Part shown: one piece after another, positions 33,432-40,863 of the stretch
Position numbering within the stretch: the first letter of the stretch is position 1
How the letters are laid out: every line of letters begins with the position of its first letter
Source of the DNA: Pseudomonas fontis
GTDB taxonomy: Bacteria > Pseudomonadota > Gammaproteobacteria > Pseudomonadales > Pseudomonadaceae
Length of the DNA: 40,863 nt
Direction: 5' to 3'
Assembly (NCBI RefSeq): GCF_028656955.1
Contig: NZ_JAMDGY010000117.1
Coordinates: 1 to 40,863 of the forward strand
Program-made: the position numbers and the translations under genes
The notes under the pieces: model-generated
The model's database searches: none
Seen by the model: only the letters and a program-made list of their open reading frames with translations
What the model was told of the DNA's origin: nothing

Positions 33432-33459
33432 GTAACGCTCCTTCATCCGCTAAATCTTG

Positions 33460-33485
33460 AGCCCCACCTCGGTGGGGCTTTTTTT
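33460..33485 (+). terminator. Rho-independent terminator of the porin gene
   Basis: A perfect 9-base stem AGCCCCACC / GGTGGGGCT with a TC loop followed by six T. It ends 29 bases before the next start codon. Confidence 0.95.
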
Positions 33486-33513
33486 CGCCTGCGCGACGGG
33501 GCAGACTGCGCGG

Positions 33514-34638
33514 ATGCCCAACCTTATCCTGCAACAGCTCGCCGAACTCGATGCCGCCACCTGGGACGCCCTGGTGCCGGCGGCGCAACCTTTTCTGCGC
33601 CATGCCTTCCTGCACAGCCTGGAAGCCAGCGGCAGCGTCAGCCGGCACACCGGCTGGTTGCCCATGCACCAGGTGCAGCGCAATGCCCAGGGGCAACTGG
33701 TGGCGGCGTTTCCGGCGTACGTGAAGACCCACTCCTTTGGCGAATATGTGTTCGACCAAGGTTGGGCCGATGCCTGTGAGCGCGCCGGCATCGACTATTA
33801 CCCCAAGCTGCTGTGCGCGGTGCCGTTCTCGCCGGTGGGCGGTGCGCGCTTGCTGGGTGATGCCGGGGCGGTGGCGCAGTTGCTTGATCAGGCGACTGAT
33901 GAGCTGTTCGATCGCGGCTTGTCGGGGATGCACGTGAACTTCACCGATGAAGCGGCGGATAGCGTGTTGCGCGGGCGTGATGGCTGGATGGAGCGATTGG
34001 GCTGTCAGTTTCACTGGCGCAACGAAGGCTATCGGGATTTCCAGGACTTTCTCGACCGGCTCAGTTCACGCAAGCGCAAGCAGATGCGCAAGGAGCGCGA
34101 GCAGGTGGCGGGGCAGGGGATCGAGTTCGTCTGGTACCGGGGCGGTGAGCTGAGCGAGGCGCAGTGGGACTTCGTGTATGCCTGCTATGCCAATACCTAT
34201 GCGGTGCGCCGGCGGGCGCCGTACCTGACGCGGGAGTTCTTCAGTCTGTTGGCCGAGGGCATGCCCGAGGCGATTCGCGTGGTCATGGCGGTGCAGGGGG
34301 GGCGCGAGGTGGCGATGGCCTTCAGCCTGGTCGGTGGAGACAGCCTGTATGGGCGCTACTGGGGCTGCCTGGCCGAGTTTGACCGGCTGCACTTTGAGAC
34401 GTGCTTTTATCAGGGGATGGATTTTGCCATTGCCGAGGGCCTGCAGCGCTTTGATGCCGGGGCGCAGGGCGAGCACAAGCTGATTCGCGGGTTCGAACCG
34501 GTGATTACCCGGTCGTGGCACTACCTGCTGCATCCGGGGCTGAGGTCGGCGGTGGAAGACTTTCTGGCGCAGGAGCGGGTGGGGGTGTTGGGGTATGCCG
34601 AGGGAGCGCGTTCGGCATTGCCATTTCGCCAGGTCTGA
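33514..34638 (+). CDS. COG3146-type GNAT/FemAB-like acyltransferase
   Basis: A 374-residue protein of the 'peptidogalycan biosynthesis'/DUF482 family, a double GNAT fold related to FemAB. Recognisable segments are FLRHAFLHSLEASGSVSRHT near the N-terminus, KRKQMRKEREQVAGQGIEF in the middle, and the C-terminal MAFSLVGGDSLYGRYWGCL with HFETCFYQGMDFAIAEGL. It would transfer an acyl or aminoacyl group; substrates are not known. The ATG at 33514 lies just past the porin terminator. Its last 197 bases are copied twice more downstream in a tandem array. Confidence 0.85.
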   Translation: MPNLILQQLAELDAATWDALVPAAQPFLRHAFLHSLEASGSVSRHTGWLPMHQVQRNAQGQLVAAFPAYVKTHSFGEYVFDQGWADACERAGIDYYPKLLCAVPFSPVGGARLLGDAGAVAQLLDQATDELFDRGLSGMHVNFTDEAADSVLRGRDGWMERLGCQFHWRNEGYRDFQDFLDRLSSRKRKQMRKEREQVAGQGIEFVWYRGGELSEAQWDFVYACYANTYAVRRRAPYLTREFFSLLAEGMPEAIRVVMAVQGGREVAMAFSLVGGDSLYGRYWGCLAEFDRLHFETCFYQGMDFAIAEGLQRFDAGAQGEHKLIRGFEPVITRSWHYLLHPGLRSAVEDFLAQERVGVLGYAEGARSALPFRQV

Positions 34639-34706
34639 GGGCCCTATCGCCGGCCTTACCGGCGATGAGGCCCTCAATCCACCCCGACAAATCCACCTGT
34701 CTGGTG

Positions 34707-34904
34707 ATGCAGCGTTTTGATGCCGGGGCGCAGGGCGAGCACAAGTTGATTCGCGGGTTCGAACCGGTGATTACCCGGTCGTGGCACTACCTGCTGCATC
34801 CGGGGCTGAGGTCGGCGGTGGAAGACTTTCTGGCGCAGGAGCGGGTGGGGGTGTTGGGGTATGCCGAGGGAGCGCGTTCGGCATTGCCATTTCGCCAGGT
34901 CTGA
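34707..34904 (+). pseudogene. Duplicated acyltransferase C-terminus, copy 2
   Basis: A 65-codon fragment identical in frame to the last part of the acyltransferase (QRFDAGAQGEHKLIRGFEPV onward). An ATG created at the junction with ABC-gene sequence opens it. No ribosome-binding site precedes that ATG, so it is a duplication scar rather than a gene. Confidence 0.85.
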
Positions 34905-34911
34905 GGGCCCT

Positions 34912-34987
34912 ATCGCCGGCAAGGCCGGCTCCCACAGAGATTGTCAGGGTAGTGTTGGCCCATGTGGGAGCCGGCCTTGCCGGCGAT
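34912..34987. repeat. REP pair in array unit 2
   Basis: Perfect 25-base inverted arms (34912-34936, 34963-34987), starting atcgccggcaaggccggctc, with a 26-base spacer. Confidence 0.9.
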
Positions 34988-35027
34988 GAGGCCCTCAATC
35001 CACCCCGACAAACCCACCTGTCTGGTG

Positions 35028-35225
35028 ATGCAGCGTTTTGATGCCGGGGCGCAGGGCGAGCACAAGCTGATTCGCGGGTTCGAACCGGTGATTACCCGGT
35101 CGTGGCACTACTTGCTGCATCCGGGGCTGAGGTCGGCGGTGGAAGACTTTCTGGCGCAGGAGCGGGTGGGGGTGTTGGGGTATGCCGAGCAAGCGCGTTC
35201 GGCATTGCCATTTCGCCAGGTCTGA
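35028..35225 (+). pseudogene. Duplicated acyltransferase C-terminus, copy 3
   Basis: A second 65-codon copy of the acyltransferase C-terminus, with a Gly-to-Gln change near the end (YAEQARSALPFRQV instead of YAEGARSALPFRQV). It has no ribosome-binding site and lies in the third unit of the tandem array. Confidence 0.85.
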
Positions 35226-35232
35226 AGGCCCT

Positions 35233-35308
35233 ATCGCCGGCAAGGCCGGCTCCCACAGAGATTGTCAGGGTAGTGTTGGCCCATGTGGGAGCCGGCCTTG
35301 CCGGCGAT
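35233..35308. repeat. REP pair in array unit 3
   Basis: The same REP pair as in unit 2, shifted by 321 bases (arms 35233-35257 and 35284-35308). It ends eight bases before the ABC gene stop codon and was probably the original pair between the two convergent genes. Confidence 0.9.
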
Positions 35309-35315
35309 GAGGCCC

Positions 35316-37148
35316 TCAATCCACCCCGACAAATCCACCGGTCTGGTGATGCCACAACCGCGCATACAAACCTTGATGCGCCAGCAGCTCACTGTGGCTG
35401 CCCACCTCGACCACCCGACCTTTCTCCAGCACCACCAGCCGGTCCATGCGGGCGATGGTCGACAGGCGGTGAGCAATGGCGATCACGGTCTTGCCCTGCA
35501 TCAGCGTCTCCAGGCTCTCCTGGATCGCGGCCTCCACTTCCGAGTCCAGCGCTGACGTAGCCTCGTCCATGATCAGGATCGGCGCGTTCTTCAACAGCAC
35601 CCGCGCAATCGCGATACGTTGACGCTGCCCACCCGACAACTTGACCCCACGCTCACCCACATGCGCATCGAACCCGGTACGCCCCTGGGCATCGGACAAC
35701 TGCGGGATGAACTCGTCTGCGCGCGCGCCCCGCACCGCTTCCCACAGTTGTTCTTCGCTGGCGTCCGGCTTGCCGTACAGCAGGTTGTCGCGGATCGAGC
35801 GGTGCAGCAGCGAGGTGTCCTGGGTAATCATGCCGATCTGCGCGCGCAGGCTGGCCTGGGTAACATGAGCAATGTCCTGGCCATCGACCAGGATTCGTCC
35901 GCCCTCCAGGTCATACAGGCGCAACAGCAGGTTGACCAGGGTCGACTTGCCGGCCCCCGATGGCCCGATCAGGCCGATCTTCTCGCCTGGGCGAATATCC
36001 AGGTTGAGGTTGTCGATGATCCGGTTGCCCTGGCCGTAGTGAAAGTCGACATTCTCGAAGCGCACAGCGCCACGCTCGACCTTCAATGCCGGGGCATTCG
36101 GCGGGTCGGTCACGGTGACCGGCTGGGCGATGGTCTGCAGGCCATCCTGGACCATGCCGATGTTCTCGAAGATGCCGTTGACCACCCACATGATCCAGCC
36201 CGACATGTTGACGATACGGATCACCAGGCCAGTGGCCAGCGCAATGGCGCCGACGCTGATCAGCGACTGCGTCCACAGCCACAGGGCCAGGCCGGTGGTC
36301 GTGACGATCAGCAGGCCGTTGAGGCTGGTGATGACGATGTCCATGCTGGTGATCACCCGGCTGGCCAGCTGGGTTTTTTCGGTTTGCTCGCTGATCGCTT
36401 CGCGGGCGTACTGGCGCTCGTAGTCGGTGTGCGCGAACAGCTTGAGGGTGGTGATGTTGGTGTAGCCGTCGACGATGCGCCCCATCAGCTTGGAGCGCGC
36501 ATCGGAGGAGATCACCGCGCGCGCTTTCACCCGCGGCACAAAGTAGTACAGCGCGGCGCTGTAGCAGGCGATCCAGGTCAGCAGGGGCAGCATCAGCCGC
36601 CAGTCCGCCTCGGCGAACAACACCAGCGAGCTGACCGCATAGATCAGCACATGCCACAGCGCGTCCACCGCCTGCACCGCCGAGTCGCGCAGCGAGTTGC
36701 CGGTCTGCATGATGCGCTGGGCAATGCGCCCGGCAAAATCGCTCTGGAAGAAATTCAGGCTCTGCTTGAGCACATAGTTGTGGTTTTGCCAGCGGATCAT
36801 GCTGGTCATGCCGGGGCTGATGGTCTGGTGCACCAGCAGGTCGTGCAGGCCGGTGAAGATCGGCCGCAGCAGCAGCGTTACCACCAGCATCCAAATCAGC
36901 TCGCCGGCGTGATCGCTGAAGAAGTTCGCATTCGCCGGGCCCTGGGTCAGGTCGATGATCCGGCTCAGGTAGCTGAACAGCGCCACCTCGATCAGCGCAC
37001 CGATCAGGCCGACCACCAGCAGCACGGCAAAGCTCGGCCAGACCTGGCGCAGGTAATACAGGTAGAAGGGCAATACGGTGCCAGGCGGCGCCGCCGTCGG
37101 CGCATCACGGAAGATATCGATCAACTGCTCAAAACGGCGGAACAACAT
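35316..37148 (-). CDS. ABC exporter, fused permease-ATPase
   Basis: A 610-residue half-transporter: type I exporter membrane domain with about six helices (about 30-330), then the nucleotide-binding domain with Walker A GPSGAGKST (about 402), Q-loop ITQDTSLLH, signature LSGGQRQRIA (about 504), Walker B ILIMDEATSALD and the H-loop His in AIAHRLST. It works as a dimer in the inner membrane, exporting a lipid, drug or peptide; substrate unknown. The last 11 codons (HHQTGGFVGVD) are those duplicated in the downstream array. It lies 68 bases after ppiA on the same strand. Confidence 0.92.
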   Translation of the reverse strand: MLFRRFEQLIDIFRDAPTAAPPGTVLPFYLYYLRQVWPSFAVLLVVGLIGALIEVALFSYLSRIIDLTQGPANANFFSDHAGELIWMLVVTLLLRPIFTGLHDLLVHQTISPGMTSMIRWQNHNYVLKQSLNFFQSDFAGRIAQRIMQTGNSLRDSAVQAVDALWHVLIYAVSSLVLFAEADWRLMLPLLTWIACYSAALYYFVPRVKARAVISSDARSKLMGRIVDGYTNITTLKLFAHTDYERQYAREAISEQTEKTQLASRVITSMDIVITSLNGLLIVTTTGLALWLWTQSLISVGAIALATGLVIRIVNMSGWIMWVVNGIFENIGMVQDGLQTIAQPVTVTDPPNAPALKVERGAVRFENVDFHYGQGNRIIDNLNLDIRPGEKIGLIGPSGAGKSTLVNLLLRLYDLEGGRILVDGQDIAHVTQASLRAQIGMITQDTSLLHRSIRDNLLYGKPDASEEQLWEAVRGARADEFIPQLSDAQGRTGFDAHVGERGVKLSGGQRQRIAIARVLLKNAPILIMDEATSALDSEVEAAIQESLETLMQGKTVIAIAHRLSTIARMDRLVVLEKGRVVEVGSHSELLAHQGLYARLWHHQTGGFVGVD

Positions 37149-37191
37149 GAAAACGGTAACTCCTGTCGGCTAGTCGACCGGCCTGGTCGGG

Positions 37192-37209
37192 GTTCACATC
37201 CCTGTGAAC
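37192..37209 (-). other. GNRA-capped hairpin between ppiA and ABC gene
   Basis: GTTCACA-GGGA-TGTGAAC on the minus strand is a perfect 7-base stem closed by a GNRA tetraloop, 7 bases after the ppiA stop. There is no T-run, so it is more likely an mRNA stability or partial-attenuation element than a full terminator. Confidence 0.5.
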
Positions 37210-37216
37210 TCAGGGA

Positions 37217-37774
37217 TCAGTCGATGCGTTTGGCAGACTTGATCATGATCGGATCGACCGGTACGTCGCGCATGCCTGATTTGGTGGTGGTTTGCGAGTT
37301 GACGATCTGGTCGACCACGTCCATGCCCTTGACCACCTTGGCGAACACGGCATAGCCAGCGTCACGGCCCGGATCGAGGAAGGCGTTGTCGGCAACGTTG
37401 ATGAAGAACTGGCTGGTCGCCGAGTTCGGGTTCGAGGTACGCGCCATCGACAGCGTGCCACGGGTGTTGTGCAGGCCGTTGCTGGCTTCGTTGCGGATCG
37501 GGTCCTTGGTCGGCTTTTGCTGCATTTGCGCGGTGAAGCCGCCGCCCTGGACCATGAAGCCCGGAATCACCCGGTGGAAAATGGTGTTGGAGTAGAAGCC
37601 GCTGTCGACGTACTCCAGGAAGTTCTTGCTGCTGATTGGCGCCTTGACGGTATCCAGTTCCACTTCGATCTGGCCGAAGCTGGTTTCCAGCAGCACGTGC
37701 GGTTGCTTGTCGGCAGCCATCAGGCTGGTGGCGAAGGCGACCGAACAGGCGGCCAGGAGGATTTTTTTCAGCAT
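37217..37774 (-). CDS. ppiA: Periplasmic peptidyl-prolyl isomerase A
   Basis: A 185-residue cyclophilin with a signal peptide (MLKKILLAACSVAFATSLMA) and a mature domain very close to E. coli PpiA: FHRVIPGFMVQGGGF with the catalytic Arg, QMQQKPTKDPIRNEASNGL, and NSATSQFFINVADNAFLD. It catalyses proline cis-trans isomerisation during folding in the periplasm. The start overlaps the end of the upstream hydrolase gene by seven bases, suggesting translational coupling. The ribosome site is weak (AAGGA about 12 bases upstream), which fits coupling. Confidence 0.94.
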   Translation of the reverse strand: MLKKILLAACSVAFATSLMAADKQPHVLLETSFGQIEVELDTVKAPISSKNFLEYVDSGFYSNTIFHRVIPGFMVQGGGFTAQMQQKPTKDPIRNEASNGLHNTRGTLSMARTSNPNSATSQFFINVADNAFLDPGRDAGYAVFAKVVKGMDVVDQIVNSQTTTKSGMRDVPVDPIMIKSAKRID

Positions 37775-38583
37775 GAACTCAATGATCCTTGAGGGGTGGT
37801 GGAAGTGGCTGCGAGAAATTGCAGCAACGTCTGGTTGAAGCGTTGTGGCTGATCCAGCGGCGTAGCGTGCCGTGAATCGTCGATGATCGCCAGTCGCGCG
37901 TGGGGGATCAGGCTGACATAGCGCTCCTTGAGCTTTACCGGGGTGTAGTCGTGGTCGGCGCTGATGACCAGTGTAGGACAGGTAATTCGCCCCAGGCGTT
38001 CCTCAACGCCCCAGCCGACAATGGCGTCGAAACTTGCCAGGTAGGCCCGCTTGTCATTGCGTGCCCAGCGTTCGGCCATCTTGCGTCGCAGCTCGGCTTG
38101 TTCGGGTTTGGGGAACAGGCGGGCGGCCAGGCCTTTGCCGATGGTGCTCAGGCTGAGCACGCGGGCGAGGGTCCAGCGCTTGGCCCACTGCCAGTAGTCG
38201 TCGCGGCTGCGCACCTTGACCTCGGGGGCGCTGTTGACGATGCACAGGCTGCGCAGCCACTCGGGGTGATCGACTGCAAACTGGAAACCGACCATGCCGC
38301 CCATGGACAGGCCCACCAAGTGCACCGGGCCGGTTTGCAGGTGTTCCAGCAGGGCCATCAGGTCGGCGCTGAAGCCGGGGATGCTGTAGCGCTCGCGCGG
38401 CTTGTCGGAGCGCCCATGGCCGCGAATGTCCATGAGGATCAGGCGGTAGTGGCGGGCCAGTTCCGCGATCTGCATTTCCCAGTCCTGGCAACTGGAGCCT
38501 AGCCCGTGGAGCAATACCAGGGGTTCGCCCTGGCCGTATTCCTCGTAGTGCAGCGAGCAACCTTCATGTTCGAAGTAGGCCAT
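37768..38583 (-). CDS. Alpha/beta hydrolase
   Basis: A 271-residue cytoplasmic hydrolase: oxyanion region LLHGLGSS, nucleophile Ser93 in GLSMGG, Asp210 or Asp212 in SADHDY, and His239 in DDSRHATP. It is similar to 3-oxoadipate enol-lactonase and esterase-type enzymes, but the substrate is not predictable. It starts 11 bases after the LysR gene on the same strand (AGGATG before the ATG) and overlaps ppiA by seven bases, so the run may be one transcript. Confidence 0.87.
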   Translation of the reverse strand: MAYFEHEGCSLHYEEYGQGEPLVLLHGLGSSCQDWEMQIAELARHYRLILMDIRGHGRSDKPRERYSIPGFSADLMALLEHLQTGPVHLVGLSMGGMVGFQFAVDHPEWLRSLCIVNSAPEVKVRSRDDYWQWAKRWTLARVLSLSTIGKGLAARLFPKPEQAELRRKMAERWARNDKRAYLASFDAIVGWGVEERLGRITCPTLVISADHDYTPVKLKERYVSLIPHARLAIIDDSRHATPLDQPQRFNQTLLQFLAATSTTPQGSLSSC

Positions 38584-38594
38584 GGCGCATCCTG

Positions 38595-39518
38595 TCAGGC
38601 TTGGGCGGGGGCAGCGAAAGGCACGTCCAGCGGCGCGGTATCGAAGTTGCGCAGCAACTCGATGAGAATTTGCGTGGCCGGGCCCAGGGGTTTGTCCTTG
38701 TTCGAGTAAAGGTAGAACAGCGGGTGACGACTGCCACCCTGATCCAGCAGTAGCGGCTTGAGCACGCCCTCGCGCAGCTCGCGCTCGATCAGGTGGCGTG
38801 GCAGCCAGGCAAAGCCCAGGCCGCTGCTGACGAAGGTGGCGGCGGTGGCCAGGCTGCCGACGGTCCAGCGTTGTTCGGCACCGAGCCAGCCGACATCGCG
38901 CGGCTGGGCGCGGCCGGAGTCGCGGATGACCACCTGCAGTTGGCTTTCCAGGTCCTGGAAGCTCAGTTGTCGGCCGAGGCGATGCAGTGGGTGTTCGGGG
39001 TGGGCGACGGCGACGAATTCCACGGCGCTGAGTTCGGCGCCCAGGTAGCCGGGAATGCTGAAGCTGCTGATGGCAAGGTCGGCGATGCCTTCGTGCAGCA
39101 CCTCTTCCACGCCGGACAGCACTTCCTCACGCAGGCGCACCCGGCAGCCACGGCTTTGCGGCATGAATGCACTGAGGGCGCGGACCAGGCGGGCGTTAGG
39201 GTAGGCGGCATCGACCACCAGGCGTACCTCGGCTTCCCAGCCTTGCTCCATGTGGTGGGCGAGGTCTTCGAGCTGGCTGGCCTGCTTGACCAGTTGGCGT
39301 GAGCGGCGCAGCAGCACGCCGCCGGCTTCGGTGAGCACTGCCTTGCGCCCATCGATGCGCAGCAGTGGCACGCCGAGTTGGTCTTGCATACGGGCCACGG
39401 TATAGCTCACCGAGGACTGCGAGCGATGCAGCGCTTCGGCGGCCTGGGCAAACCCGCCGTGATCGACCACGGCCTGCAGGGTTCGCCATTGATCCAGGGT
39501 AACGCGTGGCGCTTTCAT
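38595..39518 (-). CDS. LysR family transcriptional regulator
   Basis: A 307-residue LysR regulator: N-terminal winged helix (about 5-65: TLQAVVDHGGFAQAAEALHR then SQSSVSYTVARMQDQLGVPL) and a periplasmic-binding-protein-like effector domain (about 90-300). The frame is open to 39611, but AGGAG seven bases before the ATG at 39518 (MKAPRVTLDQW) fixes the start. It diverges from a small periplasmic protein and azoR, and LysR genes commonly control neighbouring azoR or quinone-reductase genes. It may equally act on the downstream hydrolase. Confidence 0.9.
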   Translation of the reverse strand: MKAPRVTLDQWRTLQAVVDHGGFAQAAEALHRSQSSVSYTVARMQDQLGVPLLRIDGRKAVLTEAGGVLLRRSRQLVKQASQLEDLAHHMEQGWEAEVRLVVDAAYPNARLVRALSAFMPQSRGCRVRLREEVLSGVEEVLHEGIADLAISSFSIPGYLGAELSAVEFVAVAHPEHPLHRLGRQLSFQDLESQLQVVIRDSGRAQPRDVGWLGAEQRWTVGSLATAATFVSSGLGFAWLPRHLIERELREGVLKPLLLDQGGSRHPLFYLYSNKDKPLGPATQILIELLRNFDTAPLDVPFAAPAQA

Positions 39519-39567
39519 CTTCGGCTCCTGTTGTCCTAAGCTGGCGCTCTTACATGGAGAGCGTCGT

Positions 39568-39882
39568 ATGAAGAAATGTTGTGCGGTATTGCTGGCACTG
39601 CTGCCCCTCACGGCCGTGGCCTATCCCATCGACGTGGAAAAATCCACGGACGGCGTCAAGCTCGACTACACCGCCTACGACACTGACCGTGACATCGGCT
39701 CGATCACCCTGAACAACTATGGCGAGGTTGCCGCGCAGTGCAAGGTCACCTTCCGCAACGGGCCTGAAGCGCCGCGTGTGCGTCGAGTGCAGGTCCCGGC
39801 GAAGAAAAGCGTCGATGTGACCGCCAAGTTCAACCGCGAAATCATCAAGCTGCGTGTCAGCCTGGACTGCAAACCGCAATAA
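39568..39882 (+). CDS. Small periplasmic hypothetical protein, 104 aa
   Basis: A 104-residue protein with a signal peptide (MKKCCAVLLALLPLTAVA, cleavage before YP) and a mature part rich in beta strands: DYTAYDTDRDIGSITLNNYG, CKVTFRNGPEAPRVRRVQV and KLRVSLDCKPQ. Two Cys residues in the mature protein could form a disulfide. GGAGAG before the ATG at 39568 sets the start. I do not recognise a characterised family. It sits between the divergent LysR gene and azoR. Confidence 0.82.
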   Translation: MKKCCAVLLALLPLTAVAYPIDVEKSTDGVKLDYTAYDTDRDIGSITLNNYGEVAAQCKVTFRNGPEAPRVRRVQVPAKKSVDVTAKFNREIIKLRVSLDCKPQ

Positions 39883-39894
39883 AACGATTTAACT

Positions 39895-39935
39895 GATAGG
39901 TTTGGCCTAGTTTTTACGCTTTTTTATCGATAGGT
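39895..39935. promoter_or_regulatory. Candidate LysR-type site before azoR
   Basis: GATAGGT occurs twice in direct orientation (39895-39901, 39929-39935; 34 bases apart). The second copy lies in the palindrome TATCGATA (39925-39932), 58 bases before the azoR ATG. The placement fits control of azoR by the nearby LysR regulator, but binding is inferred. Confidence 0.4.
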
Positions 39936-39989
39936 CAATCACTAATCTTGCCTCCATTGACTTAGCCACTTCGCCGATGGAGGCAACCC

Positions 39990-40589
39990 ATGTCCCGTGT
40001 ACTGATCATCGAAAGCAGCGCCCGCCAGCAGGATTCGATTTCCCGTCAACTGACCCGGGATTTTGCCGCGCAGTGGCAGGCGGCGAACCCGGCGGACACG
40101 CTGACCCAGCGTGACCTGGCGGTGAATCCGGTGCCGCACCTGGACAGCCATTTGCTCGGCGGCTGGATGAAGCCTGAAGCGCAGCGTTCTGCCGAAGAGT
40201 TGCAGGCGCTGGCGCGTTCCAACGAGCTGACTGATGAAGTGCTGGCGGCTGATGTGCTGGTGTTGGCGGCGCCGATGTACAACTTCGCCATTCCTAGCAC
40301 CCTCAAGGCCTGGCTGGACCATGTGCTGCGCGCCGGGGTGACCTTCAAATACACCGAGACCGGGCCTCAGGGGCTGCTGACTGGCAAGCGTGCCTACGTG
40401 CTGACGGCGCGTGGCGGGATTCATGCCGGGGCCTCGAGTGACCATCAGGAACCGTACCTGCGCCAGGTGTTGGCGTTTATCGGGATTCATGATGTGACGT
40501 TCATTCATGCTGAAGGGCTGAACATGGGAGGGGACTTCCATGAAAAAGGCCTGAACCAGGCTAAAGCGCAGTTGGCTGCGGTGGCTTGA
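39990..40589 (+). CDS. azoR: FMN-dependent NADH-azoreductase
   Basis: A 199-residue flavodoxin-like quinone/azoreductase that uses NADH and FMN to reduce quinones and azo dyes. Phosphate-binding ESSARQQDSISRQL lies near the N-terminus, and the FMN contact motif PMYNFAIPSTLKAWLDH (about 94-110) and TARGGIHAG (about 138-146) are typical of AzoR. GGAGG seven bases before the ATG sets the start. A LysR gene lies upstream beyond a small gene. A terminator follows about 70 bases after the stop. Confidence 0.94.
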   Translation: MSRVLIIESSARQQDSISRQLTRDFAAQWQAANPADTLTQRDLAVNPVPHLDSHLLGGWMKPEAQRSAEELQALARSNELTDEVLAADVLVLAAPMYNFAIPSTLKAWLDHVLRAGVTFKYTETGPQGLLTGKRAYVLTARGGIHAGASSDHQEPYLRQVLAFIGIHDVTFIHAEGLNMGGDFHEKGLNQAKAQLAAVA

Positions 40590-40658
40590 GGTTTGATCTG
40601 ACGTGATCTGACGAGTTTTCCCCCCGCCTGACACCTTGTTGCTCCTTTGGGTGTAGAT

Positions 40659-40686
40659 GCCCGGTCGTTATTGGCCGGGCTTTTTT
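40659..40686 (+). terminator. Rho-independent terminator after azoR
   Basis: A stem GCCCGG / CCGGGC with a 10-base loop followed by six T. The remaining 177 bases to the window end hold no gene that I can support. Confidence 0.85.
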
Positions 40687-40863
40687 ATGTGTGAGTTTTT
40701 TGGGTTTATCCGTTTGATTTTTGGGGCTATTGGCCCCTTCCGCCCATACGGCGGGTCACTTTTGAAAGGCGCAAATTAGTCGTTTATAGAATTTGTTTAC
40801 GTCACACAAAGCAAAAGCCACACAAACATACGCACGGTAATTTCCTGTAGATACCGTCTTGCC

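Larger units (their letters stand above)
34442..35349. repeat. Three-unit tandem array of two gene ends plus REP
   Basis: Units run 34442-34707 (266 bases), 34708-35028 (321) and 35029-35349 (321). Each contains the last 197 bases of the acyltransferase gene, a REP segment and the last 34 bases of the convergent ABC exporter gene. The true acyltransferase end is in unit 1 and the true ABC end in unit 3, so both genes stay intact. Unit 1 is 55 bases shorter because its REP pair has collapsed to 21 bases (34646-34666). Units differ by few substitutions (for example 34449 c/t, and gagggagcg versus gagcaagcg). A shared TGC lies at each unit junction. The array fills the 677-base gap between the genes. 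Confidence 0.95.

Noticed and set aside
34707..35225. Two 65-codon ORFs as new genes
   Set aside because: They are copied 3' ends of the acyltransferase opened by junction ATGs without ribosome sites.
40690..40863. End of window: gccccttccgcccatacggc with following cgggtcacttttgaaag sequence as a gene or mobile element
   Set aside because: It resembles sequence seen repeatedly in Pseudomonas genomes, but no start, ribosome site or repeat boundary is visible before the window ends.
1..40863. CRISPR arrays, tRNA/rRNA genes, prophage or insertion sequences
   Set aside because: No regularly spaced repeats with unique spacers, no tRNA cloverleaf or rRNA sequence, and no transposase, integrase or phage structural gene were found.

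Overview
This is GC-rich chromosomal DNA with few gaps. The gene content and protein similarity point to a Pseudomonas of the P. putida group: a DUF6279 lipoprotein, DUF2790, the fadD2/fadD1 pair next to a MaoC hydratase and a lipase-like hydrolase, a PauA/PauB-like polyamine pair, hrpA, an OprO/OprP-type porin, and many copies of the short palindrome typical of P. putida REP elements (core tgtgggagccggccttgcc). I see no prophage, plasmid, rRNA, tRNA or CRISPR. Most of it is ordinary core genome. The accessory features are a broken hicAB locus, REP pairs and a three-unit tandem repeat.

Layout. 1-4.5 kb: lipoprotein, CvfB-type S1 RNA-binding protein, an unknown protein, a secreted beta-helix protein and a CsbD stress protein. 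4.5-7.1 kb: YihY/BrkB membrane protein overlapping a peptide deformylase, which overlaps a convergent GNAT gene, then a DUF2790 protein. 7.1-8.9 kb: an alkylation-repair unit (alkA, ada). 9-11.5 kb: a MocR-type regulator divergent from a threonine dehydratase. 11.5-14.4 kb: hicAB with a frameshifted toxin, a LysE exporter, a 38-codon Lys-rich gene, an AraC regulator and a GyrI-like protein. 14.4-17.1 kb: a four-gene operon ending in an ECF42-type sigma factor, with an ECF42-like promoter in front. 17.1-22.5 kb: fatty-acid genes (MaoC, hydrolase, fadD2, fadD1). 22.6-25.6 kb: a glutamylpolyamine synthetase and oxidase, preceded by a 54-aa ORF. 25.8-29.7 kb: hrpA. 29.9-33.5 kb: KAS III-like enzyme, ECF sigma/anti-sigma pair and a porin. 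33.5-35.3 kb: a COG3146 acyltransferase followed by a tandem array built from its own 3' end and that of the convergent ABC transporter. 35.3-39.5 kb: a unidirectional LysR - hydrolase - ppiA - ABC exporter run. 39.5-40.9 kb: a small periplasmic protein and azoR.

How the genes work together. FadD1/FadD2 activate fatty acids. The MaoC hydratase can draw off beta-oxidation intermediates, and the KAS III-like enzyme further along may return acyl-CoA to fatty acid synthesis. The glutamine-synthetase-like protein and the FAD oxidase form the first two steps of a gamma-glutamylated polyamine route. AlkA and Ada form an alkylation response, but this Ada has lost three of the four zinc cysteines of its sensor domain. 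The DGPF protein, NTF2-like and SRPBCC proteins form the usual genomic setting of ECF42 sigma factors.

Most worth checking: the zinc-less Ada, the one-base lesion in hicA, the triplicated gene-end array, the ECF42 promoter match, the MocR direct repeats between the divergent genes, the operator-like cluster before fadD1, and two small genes with good ribosome-binding sites (12888-13004 +, 25420-25584 -).
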